This document shows positions 33,152 through 41,842 of a stretch of DNA of 64,000 nt, in pieces. The DNA lies in the NCBI GenBank assembly GCA_902767315.1, contig CACXHB010000122.1, forward strand, positions 20,572-84,571, given 5' to 3'. This DNA is from an uncultured Eubacteriales bacterium. GTDB taxonomy: Bacteria; Bacillota; Clostridia; Christensenellales; Aristaeellaceae. Positions within the stretch are counted from its first letter, which is position 1; each line of letters starts with the position of its first letter. Below the pieces are notes generated by a model that was not told where the DNA came from, searched no databases, and saw only the letters and a list, made by a program, of their open reading frames with translations. Made by a program: the position numbers and the translations under genes.

Positions 33152-34810
33152 ATGTCAGAAACCGCCCGCAAAAAGACCCCTTCCGCTTCTTCCGCCAAGA
33201 AGCCCCGCGCCCCCAGAAAACCGGCCCGGGATCCCTACGATTTCCCCGAGGACGACTTCAAGCGGCCCGCGCCGAAGAAGAAAGCCCCCGCCCGGAAAAA
33301 GGCGGACCGGGATCCCTATGATTTCCCGGAGGACCGCCGGAAAAACGCCGCAGCGCAATCCCCGAAGACCCCGTCCAAGGCTGCCGCGAAAAAAAACAGC
33401 GCTTCTTCTCACAAAGCCGCCGGGAAAAAAGGCGGCGGGAAAAAGGGCGGCGGCCGGGGCGGCTATCTGTCGTTTCTGCTGGCGGGGCTGATCGTGCTCT
33501 GCGTGCTGGCCGGGGCGTACCAATTGACCCGATACGCGAAGTTCATGAAGATGCGCGCCGCCGTGGACGCGGAGGGCTTCTATGCCGGCACCGCGGTGGA
33601 GGGCGTGGACATTTCCCAGATGACCCTCAGCCAGGCCCAGGCCCACTGGGCGGAACAGATCGAGCCCGCCTATGCCGGGCGCACGGTGACCTTCGACGTG
33701 GGCGGGTCGGTAACGGCGGGGGAATTGGGGTACGAAAGCGATTACGCCCAGGTGCTGGAAAAGGCCTGGTACGGGCAGAAAAACGGCTCTCTGGCCCAGC
33801 GATACGCCGCCCTGACCGCCGCGGGCGACCAGGGATACGTCGTCACCCGGAAGCTCTACGACCCGGCGGCCGTGGAGGCCTACGTCCAATCCGCCGCCGA
33901 AAAAATCGACACGCCGGTGCAGGAGGCGGGGGTTTCCGGCTTTGACACGAATTCCCTTGCCTTCACCTTTACCCAGGGCACCCCCGGCCGAACCCTGGAC
34001 CAGGAGAAGCTGGCTTCGGACATCGAATCCGCCCTGGAGGCCGGCGGCGGCGAGGTTGCGCTTTCCATTGCGGAAACTGCGCCCCAGGTGGCCACAGAGG
34101 ACATTCAGGCCCAGTACGGCCTGCGGGCCTATGCGGTGACGGACGCGTCTTCCTCCAAAAAGAACCGGCTTTCCAACATCCAATTGGCGCTGAGTTCCAT
34201 CAACGGCCTGTGTCTGCAGCCCGGGGAGGAATTCTCCTTCAATGAGGTGGTGGGCAAGCGCACCGCCGAGCGGGGCTACAAGGTGGCCACCGCCTACAGC
34301 GCGGGAGAGGTCACCGAGGAACTGGGCGGCGGCATCTGTCAGGTGTCCACCACGCTGTTCAACGCGGTGGTGAAAAGCGATTTGGAAATCACTGAACGGC
34401 ACAACCATTCCATTCCCGTTTCCTACGTGGACAAGGGAAAGGACGCCACCGTCAGCTGGGGCGCGCAGGATTTCAAATTCAAAAACAACACCGACGCGCC
34501 GGTTTACATTGTGGCGCTGCTTTCCGAGGACAAGAAGGTGCGCATCGGCGTATTCGGCAAGGTATTGGAGGACGGCATGTACATCACGGTGGAATCGGAA
34601 GTGACCCACCGGGACAAGCACCAGACCACCTATCAATACAACGCATTTCTCTCCCCCGGCACCCAGTCCGAACTGCAATCCGGCCGGGACGGCTATTCCG
34701 CCGTGGCCTACAAGCTTTACTGGACCAAGGACGGGGATCTGATCAAGAAAGAGACCCTGTGCAAATCCGAATACCGTCGCAGGGACGCGATCATTGAATA
34801 CAACAACTGA
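33152..34810 (+). CDS. VanW family protein with peptidoglycan-binding-like domain
   Basis: 552 residues. The N-terminal cytoplasmic part (1-104) is Lys/Ala/Pro-rich and holds two copies of DPYDFPED (27-34 and 54-61). A transmembrane helix is at about 105-125. The exported part has a PG-binding_4-type region (about 135-330; VEGVDISQMTLSQAQAHW) and a VanW domain (about 340-470; GEEFSFNEVVGKRTAERGYK, GGGICQVSTTLFNAV, RHNHSIPVSYV). VanW occurs in some vancomycin-resistance clusters, but most clostridial copies, like this one, stand alone and are of unknown cell-wall function. GGAG lies 9 nt upstream. Confidence 0.9.
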   Translation: MSETARKKTPSASSAKKPRAPRKPARDPYDFPEDDFKRPAPKKKAPARKKADRDPYDFPEDRRKNAAAQSPKTPSKAAAKKNSASSHKAAGKKGGGKKGGGRGGYLSFLLAGLIVLCVLAGAYQLTRYAKFMKMRAAVDAEGFYAGTAVEGVDISQMTLSQAQAHWAEQIEPAYAGRTVTFDVGGSVTAGELGYESDYAQVLEKAWYGQKNGSLAQRYAALTAAGDQGYVVTRKLYDPAAVEAYVQSAAEKIDTPVQEAGVSGFDTNSLAFTFTQGTPGRTLDQEKLASDIESALEAGGGEVALSIAETAPQVATEDIQAQYGLRAYAVTDASSSKKNRLSNIQLALSSINGLCLQPGEEFSFNEVVGKRTAERGYKVATAYSAGEVTEELGGGICQVSTTLFNAVVKSDLEITERHNHSIPVSYVDKGKDATVSWGAQDFKFKNNTDAPVYIVALLSEDKKVRIGVFGKVLEDGMYITVESEVTHRDKHQTTYQYNAFLSPGTQSELQSGRDGYSAVAYKLYWTKDGDLIKKETLCKSEYRRRDAIIEYNN

Positions 34811-34830
34811 CGCGGAATAGGACGTTTCAA

Positions 34831-34968
34831 TCGTTTCCGAAGGAAACGCCGCCGATTTTTCCTCTGGAAAAATCGCTTCCTTTTTCGGCAGGGGGGTGCG
34901 GGGGGAGCGGAGCTCCCCCCGCTTTCGTTTCGGCGGCCCGCCCAAAGGGCGGGCCGCCGAAACCCCCG
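34831..34968. repeat. Composite hairpin element, copy 4 (forward orientation)
   Basis: Four perfect hairpins in tandem. (1) CGTTTCC/GGAAACG, 34832-34848, loop GAA. (2) CGATTTTTCC/GGAAAAATCG, 34853-34875, loop TCT. (3) Core hairpin GCGGGGGGAGC/GCTCCCCCCGC, 34898-34922, loop GGA, preceded by core box GGGGGGTGC (34891-34899). (4) 16-bp arms 34928-34943/34947-34962, loop AAA. The array occupies most of the 302-bp gap between the VanW gene and tig; the rest is the tig promoter and leader. Confidence 0.85.
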
Positions 34969-35028
34969 GCAATTTGCCCCCGTCCGAAGCAAAAACGCCC
35001 CAGAAAGCCGATTCTTTACATGGGGCGG

Positions 35029-35057
35029 TTGCATTTTTCGCCGGCATGTGCTAAACT
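35029..35057 (+). promoter_or_regulatory. Promoter of tig-clpP-clpX
   Basis: TTGCAT (35029-35034), 17-bp spacer, TGC-extended TAAACT (35052-35057), 55 bp before tig. Confidence 0.65.
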
Positions 35058-35112
35058 GCCTAAATGTGACTATGGATAATTGTATTCATATAAGAGGCAG
35101 GAGGAAAACTCA

Positions 35113-36405
35113 ATGGCTACTACTTTCGAAAAGCTCTCTTCCAACAAGGTCAAGCTTGGCTTCACCGTGGACGCCGCCAAGTTCGACGAGGCCATCCGCA
35201 AGGCCTATCAGAAGGACGTAAAGAACATCACCATCCCCGGCTTCCGCAAGGGCAAGGCGCCCATGCAGGTCATCGAGAATCACTACGGCGCGGGCGTTTT
35301 CTACGAGGACGCTTTCGAGATTCTCTTCCCCGAGGTTTATCAGGCTGCGCTGACCGAGCACGGCGTGACCCCCGTGGACCGTCCCGAGCTGAACATGGAA
35401 CAGATCGAAAAGGGCAAGGACCTGATCTTCAGCGTGGAAGTGTTCGTGACCCCCGACGTGGAGCTGGGTCAGTATAAGAACCTGGGCATCGAGAAGAAGG
35501 TGGACGAAGTCACCGAAGACGACGTGAAGGCCGAAATCGAGCGCGCCCGCGACCGCGCCGCCCGTTACATCGACGTGACCGACCGTCCCGCCAAGCTGGA
35601 CGACCAGGTGAACATCGACTACGCCGGCTTCGTTGGCGAAGAGCAGTTCGAAGGCGGCACCGCTCAGGGCCACGACCTGGTGCTGGGCTCCGGCCAGTTC
35701 ATTCCCGGATTTGAGGATCAGCTGGTGGGCGCGGAAGCCGGCAGCGACGTGGAAGTGCACGTGACCTTCCCCGAGAAGTATCACGCCGAAAACCTGGCCG
35801 GCAAGGAAGCCACCTTCAAGGTAAAGGTGAATTCCATCCGTGAAAAGGAAGTGCCCGCGCTGGACGACGACTTCGTGAAGGAAGCCAGCGAGACCGCCAA
35901 CACCGTGGACGAATACAAGGCCGAGATCCGCGAAAAGCTGGAGAAGCAGGCCGAGCAGAAGGCTGACAATGCCTTTGAGAGCGAAATTCTGGAAGCGGTT
36001 GTGGAAAACACCAAGATCGACCTGCCCGAGGCCATGATCGAGGAGCAGATCGACAACATGCTGCGCGACATGGAAATGCGGCTGATGTATCAGGGCATGC
36101 GGCTGGACGACTATCTGAAGTACACCGGCCAGACCCGCGAAGACCTGCGCAAGGTTTATCACGACGAGGCCGAGCGCCGGGTTCGCACCCAGCTGACCCT
36201 GGAAGAGATCCGCAAGGTGGAAGAGATCAAGGCCGAAGAAGCCGACATCGACGAGGAAATGAAGTCCCTGGCCGAGCAGAGCCGCAAGTCCCTGGAGGAC
36301 TTCAAGGCCAGCCTGACCGAGAACGACAAAAAGTACTTCGAAGAGGTCGCTTCCCTGACCAAGACCATCAAGTTCCTGAAGGACAACGCCGGCAAGGCGG
36401 AATAA
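35113..36405 (+). CDS. tig: Trigger factor
   Basis: Ribosome-bound chaperone and peptidyl-prolyl isomerase. The 430-residue protein has the ribosome-docking loop GFRKGKAP (43-50), a central FKBP-type PPIase domain (about 155-240; DQVNIDYAGF, FIPGFEDQLVGAEAG) and a helical substrate-binding C-terminal domain. GGAGG lies 8 nt before ATG 35113. Codon use is biased as in highly expressed genes. It leads the protein-quality-control set tig-clpP-clpX. Confidence 0.97.
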   Translation: MATTFEKLSSNKVKLGFTVDAAKFDEAIRKAYQKDVKNITIPGFRKGKAPMQVIENHYGAGVFYEDAFEILFPEVYQAALTEHGVTPVDRPELNMEQIEKGKDLIFSVEVFVTPDVELGQYKNLGIEKKVDEVTEDDVKAEIERARDRAARYIDVTDRPAKLDDQVNIDYAGFVGEEQFEGGTAQGHDLVLGSGQFIPGFEDQLVGAEAGSDVEVHVTFPEKYHAENLAGKEATFKVKVNSIREKEVPALDDDFVKEASETANTVDEYKAEIREKLEKQAEQKADNAFESEILEAVVENTKIDLPEAMIEEQIDNMLRDMEMRLMYQGMRLDDYLKYTGQTREDLRKVYHDEAERRVRTQLTLEEIRKVEEIKAEEADIDEEMKSLAEQSRKSLEDFKASLTENDKKYFEEVASLTKTIKFLKDNAGKAE

Positions 36406-36451
36406 TTCAGCGCGGAAAGCTCATCCTTTCGCGACATAACAAAAACAAAAC

Positions 36452-36481
36452 CCGGTGGGGCGGCATAATTCGTCCCACCGG
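36452..36481 (-). terminator. Hairpin with T-tract on the antisense strand, tig-clpP gap
   Basis: CCGGTGGGGCG (36452-36462) pairs with CGTCCCACCGG (36471-36481). The T-rich tail (GTTTTGTTTTTG) is only on the minus strand. It would stop antisense transcription toward tig, or act as an RNA processing or stability stem on the plus strand. Its role is uncertain. Confidence 0.5.
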
Positions 36482-36519
36482 AAACATACTTTAGTAAACG
36501 GTGAATTGGAGGTGCGCCC

Positions 36520-37104
36520 ATGAACCTTATGCCTTATGTAATCGAACAGACCGGCCGCGGCGAGCGTTCCTACGACATCTACTCCCGCCTGCTCAAGGAC
36601 CGCATAATCTTCCTGGGCGGTGAGATCGACGACGACGTGGCCAACGTAATCGTCGCTCAGATGCTCTTTTTGGAAATGGAAGACCCCGACGCGGACATTC
36701 AGCTCTACATCAACAGCCCCGGCGGCGTAATCACTTCCGGCATGGCCATTTACGACACCATGCGCTACCTGAAATGCGAGGTTTCCACCCTGTGCATCGG
36801 CATGGCGGCCTCCATGGGAGCGTTTCTGCTCAGCGCCGGCGCAAAGGGAAAGCGCAAGGCGCTGCCCCACGCGGAGATCATGATCCACCAGCCCTCCGGC
36901 GGCGCCCGCGGCCAGGCCACGGACATTGAGATCCAGGCCGAGCAGATTCTGCGGGTGAAGAAGACCATGAACCAGCTTTTGGCCGACCACACCGGTCAGC
37001 CTCTGCGGACCATCGAGCGGGATGTGGAGCGAGACCATTACATGACCGCCGACCAGGCCCTGAAATATGGACTGATTGACGAGATCATTGCGCCGAGGAG
37101 ATAA
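36520..37104 (+). CDS. clpP: ATP-dependent Clp protease proteolytic subunit
   Basis: 194-residue serine peptidase that forms the ClpP tetradecamer. The triad is visible: S98 (GMAASMGAF), H123 (MIHQPSGG), D172. The N-terminal [22 protein letters not shown] is typical. GGAGGTG lies 6 nt upstream of ATG 36520. clpX follows by 3 nt. Confidence 0.98.
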   Translation: MNLMPYVIEQTGRGERSYDIYSRLLKDRIIFLGGEIDDDVANVIVAQMLFLEMEDPDADIQLYINSPGGVITSGMAIYDTMRYLKCEVSTLCIGMAASMGAFLLSAGAKGKRKALPHAEIMIHQPSGGARGQATDIEIQAEQILRVKKTMNQLLADHTGQPLRTIERDVERDHYMTADQALKYGLIDEIIAPRR

Positions 37105-37107
37105 ACC

Positions 37108-38406
37108 ATGCCCAAGGATGATTTTAACAACAATCGCATTCGCTGCTCCTTCTGCGGAAAGACCCAGGACCAGGTGCGCCGCATCGTGGCCGGGCCCAAC
37201 GCCTACATCTGCAACGAATGCGTGCTGCTCTGCCAGGAGATCGTCTCCGACGACGTGGACAGCGTAGCCAAGCGGGGGGACATGGAAATCAAGCGTCCCC
37301 AGGAAATCAAGGAAATTCTGGATCAGTACGTAGTGGGCCAGGACGAGGCCAAGAAGGCCCTGTGCGTGGCGGTATACAACCACTACAAGCGCATCCAGCA
37401 CATGCAGACCACCTCCAAGGCGGACGTGGAACTGCAGAAATCCAACATCGTGATGCTGGGCCCCACGGGCTGCGGCAAGACGTATCTGGCCCAGACCCTG
37501 GCCAAGATTCTGAACGTGCCCTTCGCCATCGGCGACGCCACCAGTCTGACGGAAGCCGGATATGTGGGCGAGGACGTGGAAAACATTCTGCTGCGGCTGA
37601 TTCAGAACGCCGATTACGACATTGACCTGGCCCAGCGGGGCATCATCTACATCGACGAAATCGACAAGATCGCCCGCAAGGGAGAAAACGTCTCCATTAC
37701 CCGGGACGTTTCCGGCGAGGGCGTGCAGCAGGCGCTTCTGAAGATGCTGGAGGGCACGGTGGCCTCCGTACCGCCCCAGGGCGGACGCAAGCATCCTCAC
37801 CAGGAGTTCATTCAGATCGACACCACCAACATCCTGTTCATCTGCGGCGGCGCTTTCGACGGCATCGACAAGATCATCGAATCCCGCATCGGCAAAAAGG
37901 TGATGGGCTTCGGCGCGGACATTCGGGGCAAATCCCAGAAGGCGGATCAGGCGGTGCTTTCCCAATTGGAGCCGGAAGATCTGCTGAAATTCGGCCTGAT
38001 TCCCGAATTCATCGGCCGACTGCCGGTGATCGTGACGCTGAACCAGTTGGACGAAGAGGCCCTGGTGCGAATTCTCACCGAGCCGAAAAACGCCCTGGCC
38101 CGGCAGTACAAGAAGCTTCTGGGCTTTGACAACGTGGAATTGGAATTCACGCCGGAGGCGCTGAAGGCCATCGCCAAACTGGCGCTGGAGCGCAAAAGCG
38201 GCGCCCGCGGCCTGAGGGCCATTATCGAAAGCGTGATGATGGACACCATGTACGAACTGCCCTCTCTGACGGGCATTACCAAGTGCGTGGTAACCGAGGA
38301 CTGCGTGCTCAAGGGGGCGCGGCCGCAGCTGATTTCCGGGCAATTGGAAACCAAGCCGGAAAGCGCGCAGCTTTCCCCCGCCGAAAGCGAATCCGCCGGC
38401 GCCTGA
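37108..38406 (+). CDS. clpX: ATP-dependent Clp protease ATP-binding subunit ClpX
   Basis: 432-residue AAA+ unfoldase. The N-terminal C4 zinc domain uses C13, C16, C35 and C38. Walker A GPTGCGKT is at 118-125, and the pore and IGF-type ClpP-docking regions lie in the expected order. It ends with a short acidic/Ser tail. It is translationally close to clpP (GAGGAG just before the start). The stop codon lies inside a hairpin (38401-38423). Confidence 0.98.
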   Translation: MPKDDFNNNRIRCSFCGKTQDQVRRIVAGPNAYICNECVLLCQEIVSDDVDSVAKRGDMEIKRPQEIKEILDQYVVGQDEAKKALCVAVYNHYKRIQHMQTTSKADVELQKSNIVMLGPTGCGKTYLAQTLAKILNVPFAIGDATSLTEAGYVGEDVENILLRLIQNADYDIDLAQRGIIYIDEIDKIARKGENVSITRDVSGEGVQQALLKMLEGTVASVPPQGGRKHPHQEFIQIDTTNILFICGGAFDGIDKIIESRIGKKVMGFGADIRGKSQKADQAVLSQLEPEDLLKFGLIPEFIGRLPVIVTLNQLDEEALVRILTEPKNALARQYKKLLGFDNVELEFTPEALKAIAKLALERKSGARGLRAIIESVMMDTMYELPSLTGITKCVVTEDCVLKGARPQLISGQLETKPESAQLSPAESESAGA

Positions 38407-38446
38407 TTTTCACCGAATCAGGCCCGGGGGATTCCCGGCTTTTTCC
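38401..38446 (+). terminator. Double hairpin terminator after clpX
   Basis: GCCTGATT (38401-38408) pairs with AATCAGGC (38416-38423) and contains the clpX TGA. A second stem CCGGG/CCCGG (38424-38438) is followed by CTTTTTCC. Confidence 0.7.
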
Positions 38447-38497
38447 TGGGTCAAAGATTGTGACATTGTAAAATTTGTTATTGCAGGATTGGAAGTA

Positions 38498-38526
38498 TTG
38501 AAATATACCGCAATGGGGTTTATAAT
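38498..38526 (+). promoter_or_regulatory. Promoter of rpmG-secE-nusG-rplK-rplA
   Basis: TTGAAA (38498-38503), 17-bp spacer, TATAAT (38521-38526). The leader to rpmG is about 65 nt. Confidence 0.75.
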
Positions 38527-38597
38527 GTTATAGTCTGCCCCGAATGAGGGGTTTCGTTGTCGTATGACGATTTTATTTACGGGAGGTGTCAGGCGAA

Positions 38598-38759
38598 ATG
38601 GCATCGGATAAGCGCGTTAAGGTTACCCTCGCGTGCGCTGAGTGCAAGCAGCGTAATTACAATACCATGAAGAACAAGAAGAACGATCCCGACAGGCTTG
38701 AGATGAACAAGTACTGCCGCTTCTGCAAGAAGCATACCACGCACAAGGAGACCCGCTAA
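38598..38759 (+). CDS. rpmG: Large ribosomal subunit protein bL33
   Basis: 53 residues, [20 protein letters not shown] at the start. The four zinc cysteines are present (CAEC and CRFC), so this is the C+ zinc-binding form. GGGAGGTG lies upstream of ATG 38598. It occupies the usual place ahead of secE in Firmicutes. Confidence 0.95.
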   Translation: MASDKRVKVTLACAECKQRNYNTMKNKKNDPDRLEMNKYCRFCKKHTTHKETR

Positions 38760-38794
38760 AGTTTCCTTCGGACCAGAATGAAGGATGTGAAAAC

Positions 38795-39055
38795 ATGGCA
38801 GCCACCTCTTCCGCCAAGGCTCAGAAGCCGAACTGGTTCAAGCGTTTTCTGAATTTCTGGAAAAAGCTGGGGCTGAAAATCGGCAAGGCGTTCAAAAACA
38901 CCTTCTATGAGCTCAAGAAGGTCACCTGGCCTACCAAGAAGGAGCTTGTGACCTACTCCTTGGTTACCCTTGGTTTCATGGTTGTGATGGGCATTATCAT
39001 CTATCTGATTGACCTGGGCTCCGGCGAATTGGTCAATCTGCTGCTCAAGATCTGA
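38795..39055 (+). CDS. secE: Preprotein translocase subunit SecE
   Basis: 86 residues, single transmembrane helix (about 53-73) preceded by the amphipathic ELKKVTWPTKKEL segment that is the SecE signature and clamps SecY. AAGGATG precedes ATG 38795. nusG follows 16 nt downstream. Confidence 0.96.
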   Translation: MAATSSAKAQKPNWFKRFLNFWKKLGLKIGKAFKNTFYELKKVTWPTKKELVTYSLVTLGFMVVMGIIIYLIDLGSGELVNLLLKI

Positions 39056-39071
39056 TCGTTGGGAGATAGAT

Positions 39072-39602
39072 ATGTCTGATAACGCAGATATCAAGTGGTA
39101 CGTGGTACATACCTATTCCGGGTATGAGAACAAGGTAAAGGTCAACCTTGAAAAAACCGTTGAAAACAACGGTCTGCAGGATCTGATCACCGAGGTCAAG
39201 ATCCCCACGGAAGACGTTACGGAAATCAAGAACAACAAGCGCCGCGTGGTGCAGCGCAAGCTTTTGCCCGGTTACGTAATGGTCAAGATGAACATGACCA
39301 ACGAAACCTGGTACATTGTGCGCAACACCAGGGGCGTAACGGGTTTCGTGGGCGCGGGCAACAAGCCCACCCCCCTTTCCGAGACGGATTTCGCTTCGAT
39401 TTTTGACACCAAGCCGACCACCAGCATCGACATTCAGGTCGGCGACACGGTTCGTATTCTGGCGGGGCTTTTCGAAAACTTCACCGGACGCGTGACCGCC
39501 ATGGATCCCGCCACGCAGACGCTGTCTGTGGTGGTGCCCATGCTCAAGCGCGAAACGGCCGTGGATCTTGCGTATGACGAGGTCATTCGCGAGGAAGACT
39601 GA
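39072..39602 (+). CDS. nusG: Transcription termination/antitermination factor NusG
   Basis: 176 residues with an NGN domain (KWYVVHTYSGYENKVK; LLPGYVMVKM; VRNTRGVTGFVG) and a C-terminal KOW domain (about 123-176; VRILAGLFENFTGRV). It binds RNA polymerase and couples it to Rho or the ribosome. GGGAG lies 8 nt before ATG 39072. Confidence 0.97.
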   Translation: MSDNADIKWYVVHTYSGYENKVKVNLEKTVENNGLQDLITEVKIPTEDVTEIKNNKRRVVQRKLLPGYVMVKMNMTNETWYIVRNTRGVTGFVGAGNKPTPLSETDFASIFDTKPTTSIDIQVGDTVRILAGLFENFTGRVTAMDPATQTLSVVVPMLKRETAVDLAYDEVIREED

Positions 39603-39687
39603 TTTTCCGCTCTGAGGGGCGGGTTTCAGCGTGGGAGGCGCGTAAAGCGCGCCGCATCACCACATACATGTAGAGGAGGATACCCCA

Positions 39688-40113
39688 ATGGCAAAGAAAG
39701 TAACTGCGCTTATCAAGCTGCAGGTCAATGCCGGCAAGGCGACGCCCGCGCCGCCCATCGGCCCTGCGCTGGGCCAGCACGGCGTGAACATCCCCGGCTT
39801 CTGCAAGGAGTTCAACGACCGTACCGCCAAGCAGGTCGGCCTGGTCATCCCGGTAGTGATCACCGTCTATCAGGATCGCTCCTTCACCTTCATCACCAAG
39901 ACGCCCCCGGCGGCCGTGCTGATTAAGAAGGCCTGTGGCCTGGAGCACGCTTCCGGACGCCCCAATCGCGATAAGGTCGCCAACATCACCAAGGCTCAGG
40001 TGCGCGAAATCGCCGAGCTGAAGATGCCCGATCTGAACGCCGCCAGCATCGAAGCCGCCATGAGCATGGTCGCCGGCACCGCCCGTTCCATGGGCGTTGT
40101 GGTGGTCGACTGA
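39688..40113 (+). CDS. rplK: Large ribosomal subunit protein uL11
   Basis: 141 residues, [20 protein letters not shown] start with the uL11 [14 protein letters not shown] loop and the C-terminal 23S-binding domain ending [15 protein letters not shown] precedes the ATG. The 85-nt leader after nusG contains GTGGGAGGCGCG, similar to the GTGGGAGGGTCG before rplA. Confidence 0.98.
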   Translation: MAKKVTALIKLQVNAGKATPAPPIGPALGQHGVNIPGFCKEFNDRTAKQVGLVIPVVITVYQDRSFTFITKTPPAAVLIKKACGLEHASGRPNRDKVANITKAQVREIAELKMPDLNAASIEAAMSMVAGTARSMGVVVVD

Positions 40114-40189
40114 TTTTCCCAAGAGGGCTAGAACTGGTTTAATACGTGGGAGGGTCGTTTGATCCGTTTGACCACAAGGAGGATTTGAA

Positions 40190-40876
40190 ATGAAGAAGGG
40201 TAAGAATTATACCGGCAGCCTGAAGCTCATCGACCGCTCCAAGCTGTACGATCCCGATGAGGCCGTCTCCCTGATCAAGCAGACCGCGAAGGCCAAGTTT
40301 GACGAGACAGTTGAAATATCCGTGCGTCTGGGCGTTGACCCCCGCCATGCGGACCAGCAGGTTCGCGGCGCCGTGGTTCTGCCCCATGGCACCGGCAAAA
40401 AGGTCACCGTGCTGGTGTTCGCCAAGGGCGACAAGGCCAACGAAGCGCTGGCCGCCGGCGCTGACTTCGTGGGCGCTGAGGACATGGTCGCCAAGATTCA
40501 GGGCGGCTGGTTCGGATTTGACGTCTGCGTAGCCACCCCCGACATGATGGGTCTGGTGGGCCGTCTGGGCCGCGTTCTGGGCCCCAAGGGCCTCATGCCC
40601 AACCCCAAGAGCGGCACCGTGTCCATGGACGTTACCCGCGCCGTGAACGATATCAAAGCCGGTAAGGTGGAATATCGCGTGGACAAGACCGCTATCATCC
40701 ACTGCCCCCTGGGCAAGGCTTCCTTCACCGAAGAGCAGCTGCAGGGCAACCTGAAGACGCTGATGGACGCCATCGTGAAGGCCAAGCCCGCCTCCGCCAA
40801 GGGCACTTATATCCGCTCCGCCGTTATCTCCAACACCATGGGCCCCGGCATCAAGCTGAACCCCCTGAAGTTCTAA
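40190..40876 (+). CDS. rplA: Large ribosomal subunit protein uL1
   Basis: 228 residues, [18 protein letters not shown] start and the [19 protein letters not shown] signature. uL1 forms the L1 stalk and in many bacteria represses its own operon. AAGGAGG lies upstream of ATG 40190. It is the last gene here; rplJ and rplL do not follow. Confidence 0.98.
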   Translation: MKKGKNYTGSLKLIDRSKLYDPDEAVSLIKQTAKAKFDETVEISVRLGVDPRHADQQVRGAVVLPHGTGKKVTVLVFAKGDKANEALAAGADFVGAEDMVAKIQGGWFGFDVCVATPDMMGLVGRLGRVLGPKGLMPNPKSGTVSMDVTRAVNDIKAGKVEYRVDKTAIIHCPLGKASFTEEQLQGNLKTLMDAIVKAKPASAKGTYIRSAVISNTMGPGIKLNPLKF

Positions 40877-40894
40877 GATACGGTATGCGTTATG

Positions 40895-40934
40895 AGGACT
40901 GCGTCTGTTTATGCAGGCGCGGTCCTTCTCTTTT
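40895..40934 (+). terminator. Terminator of the rplK-rplA operon
   Basis: AGGACTGCGTCTG (40895-40907) pairs with CAGGCGCGGTCCT (40914-40926) using GU pairs, then TCTCTTTT. Confidence 0.8.
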
Positions 40935-41001
40935 CTGCCACAAAATGTTTCTACGCCCAAATTTTATCTGCACTTTATTGCACAAAAGGCGATAATTTCT
41001 C

Positions 41002-41045
41002 TTCCATTTGCGTAAAATCTATGCTATAATAGTTATCAGATAACT
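41002..41045 (+). promoter_or_regulatory. Promoter and candidate operator of the small coiled-coil gene pair
   Basis: TTCCAT (41002-41007), 17-bp spacer, TGC-extended TATAAT (41025-41030). Directly after the -10 is a perfect inverted repeat AGTTATCAGATAACT (41031-41045, 6-3-6), which would cover the start of transcription. Confidence 0.65.
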
Positions 41046-41067
41046 CAGAATGAAGGGAGTCACTCAT

Positions 41068-41361
41068 ATGGAAAACTTCAATTTGGAAACCCTCGAAAAA
41101 GGCATAAAGAAAAGATCTAGAATCAGGAACCTTCTGATCGTTCTTGTAATTCTGCTTGCCCTTTATACCGTCATCATCGCCGGCGACATCTCCAGCGCCA
41201 AGACCAAGGAAAAGAACCGCCACGCCACCGAAATGGCCGAGCTGGACACCGCCGTTGAAGAGCTGGAAAAGAAGACTGCCGACGACGAGGCGAAGATCGA
41301 AAAGTACAACGAGTCCATCGCCGAGCTGGAAGCGCAGATCGCCGAGCTGAAGGGCAACTAA
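41068..41361 (+). CDS. Small single-pass coiled-coil membrane protein
   Basis: 97 residues, no recognised family. A charged N-terminus (1-20), a transmembrane helix (about 21-41, RNLLIVLVILLALYTVIIAG) and a Glu/Lys/Ala-rich coiled coil with heptads (about 47-95) can be seen. ATG 41068 is preceded by AAGGGAG. The next gene, 34 nt downstream, has the same layout, so the two may form a hetero-oligomer. Function unknown. Confidence 0.7.
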   Translation: MENFNLETLEKGIKKRSRIRNLLIVLVILLALYTVIIAGDISSAKTKEKNRHATEMAELDTAVEELEKKTADDEAKIEKYNESIAELEAQIAELKGN

Positions 41362-41395
41362 TCGACAGGAAAATTAGAAGGGAGTTTACTGCTTT

Positions 41396-41779
41396 ATGGA
41401 AAGAAAGTATCATGGGCTGAAAAAGGCCATTATCATCCTGGCCGTGGTTGCCGTTCTGCTGGTGGCCGCCATCGTTTACTGTCAGATTCGCATCAAAAAT
41501 GTGAAGGCGAATGAAGAGAAAAAATGGCAGGATCATCTCACCTCCCGTCAGGAAGAGCTGGACAAGCTGCAGGCTGAGTATGACGCCAAGGGCTACGACG
41601 CCACCAAGGACGAGCTGAAGGACAAGGAAAAGGCCCTGAAGGACGAGCTGAAGGAGCTGGAAAAGGCCGCCAAGGATGCGGAAGCCACTCCCGCGCCCAC
41701 CGAGGAGCCCGCCGAGACCGAAGCGCCCGAGGAAGATGCTACGGAAGAACCCGCCGAGACTGCCAAGTCTGACGACTAA
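41396..41779 (+). CDS. Small single-pass coiled-coil protein with acidic Pro/Thr tail
   Basis: 127 residues. A transmembrane helix (about 10-28), a highly charged coiled coil (about 38-92; KDELKDKEKALKDELKELEK) and a tail of Glu/Pro/Thr/Ala (93-127) that looks disordered can be seen. It resembles a septum or S-layer spacer type protein in design but matches no family I know. AAGGGAG lies about 13 nt upstream, slightly far. A strong terminator follows, closing a two-gene unit. Confidence 0.68.
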   Translation: MERKYHGLKKAIIILAVVAVLLVAAIVYCQIRIKNVKANEEKKWQDHLTSRQEELDKLQAEYDAKGYDATKDELKDKEKALKDELKELEKAAKDAEATPAPTEEPAETEAPEEDATEEPAETAKSDD

Positions 41780-41793
41780 GGAAAGCCATGCAA

Positions 41794-41820
41794 AACGCCG
41801 CCTTTTAAGCGGCGTTTTTT
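41794..41820 (+). terminator. Strong intrinsic terminator
   Basis: AACGCCGC (41794-41801), loop CTTTTAA, GCGGCGTT (41809-41816), then TTTT. Confidence 0.88.
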
Positions 41821-41842
41821 CATAAGGGGAGGGGATTTTTTC

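Noticed and set aside
33152..34810. Vancomycin resistance gene cluster
   Set aside because: The VanW protein stands alone; no vanA/B ligase, vanH, vanX or vanRS-like neighbours.
40880..40940. Possible L10 (rplJ) leader structure after rplA
   Set aside because: The stem is followed by a U-tract and no rplJ gene follows; an intrinsic terminator is simpler.
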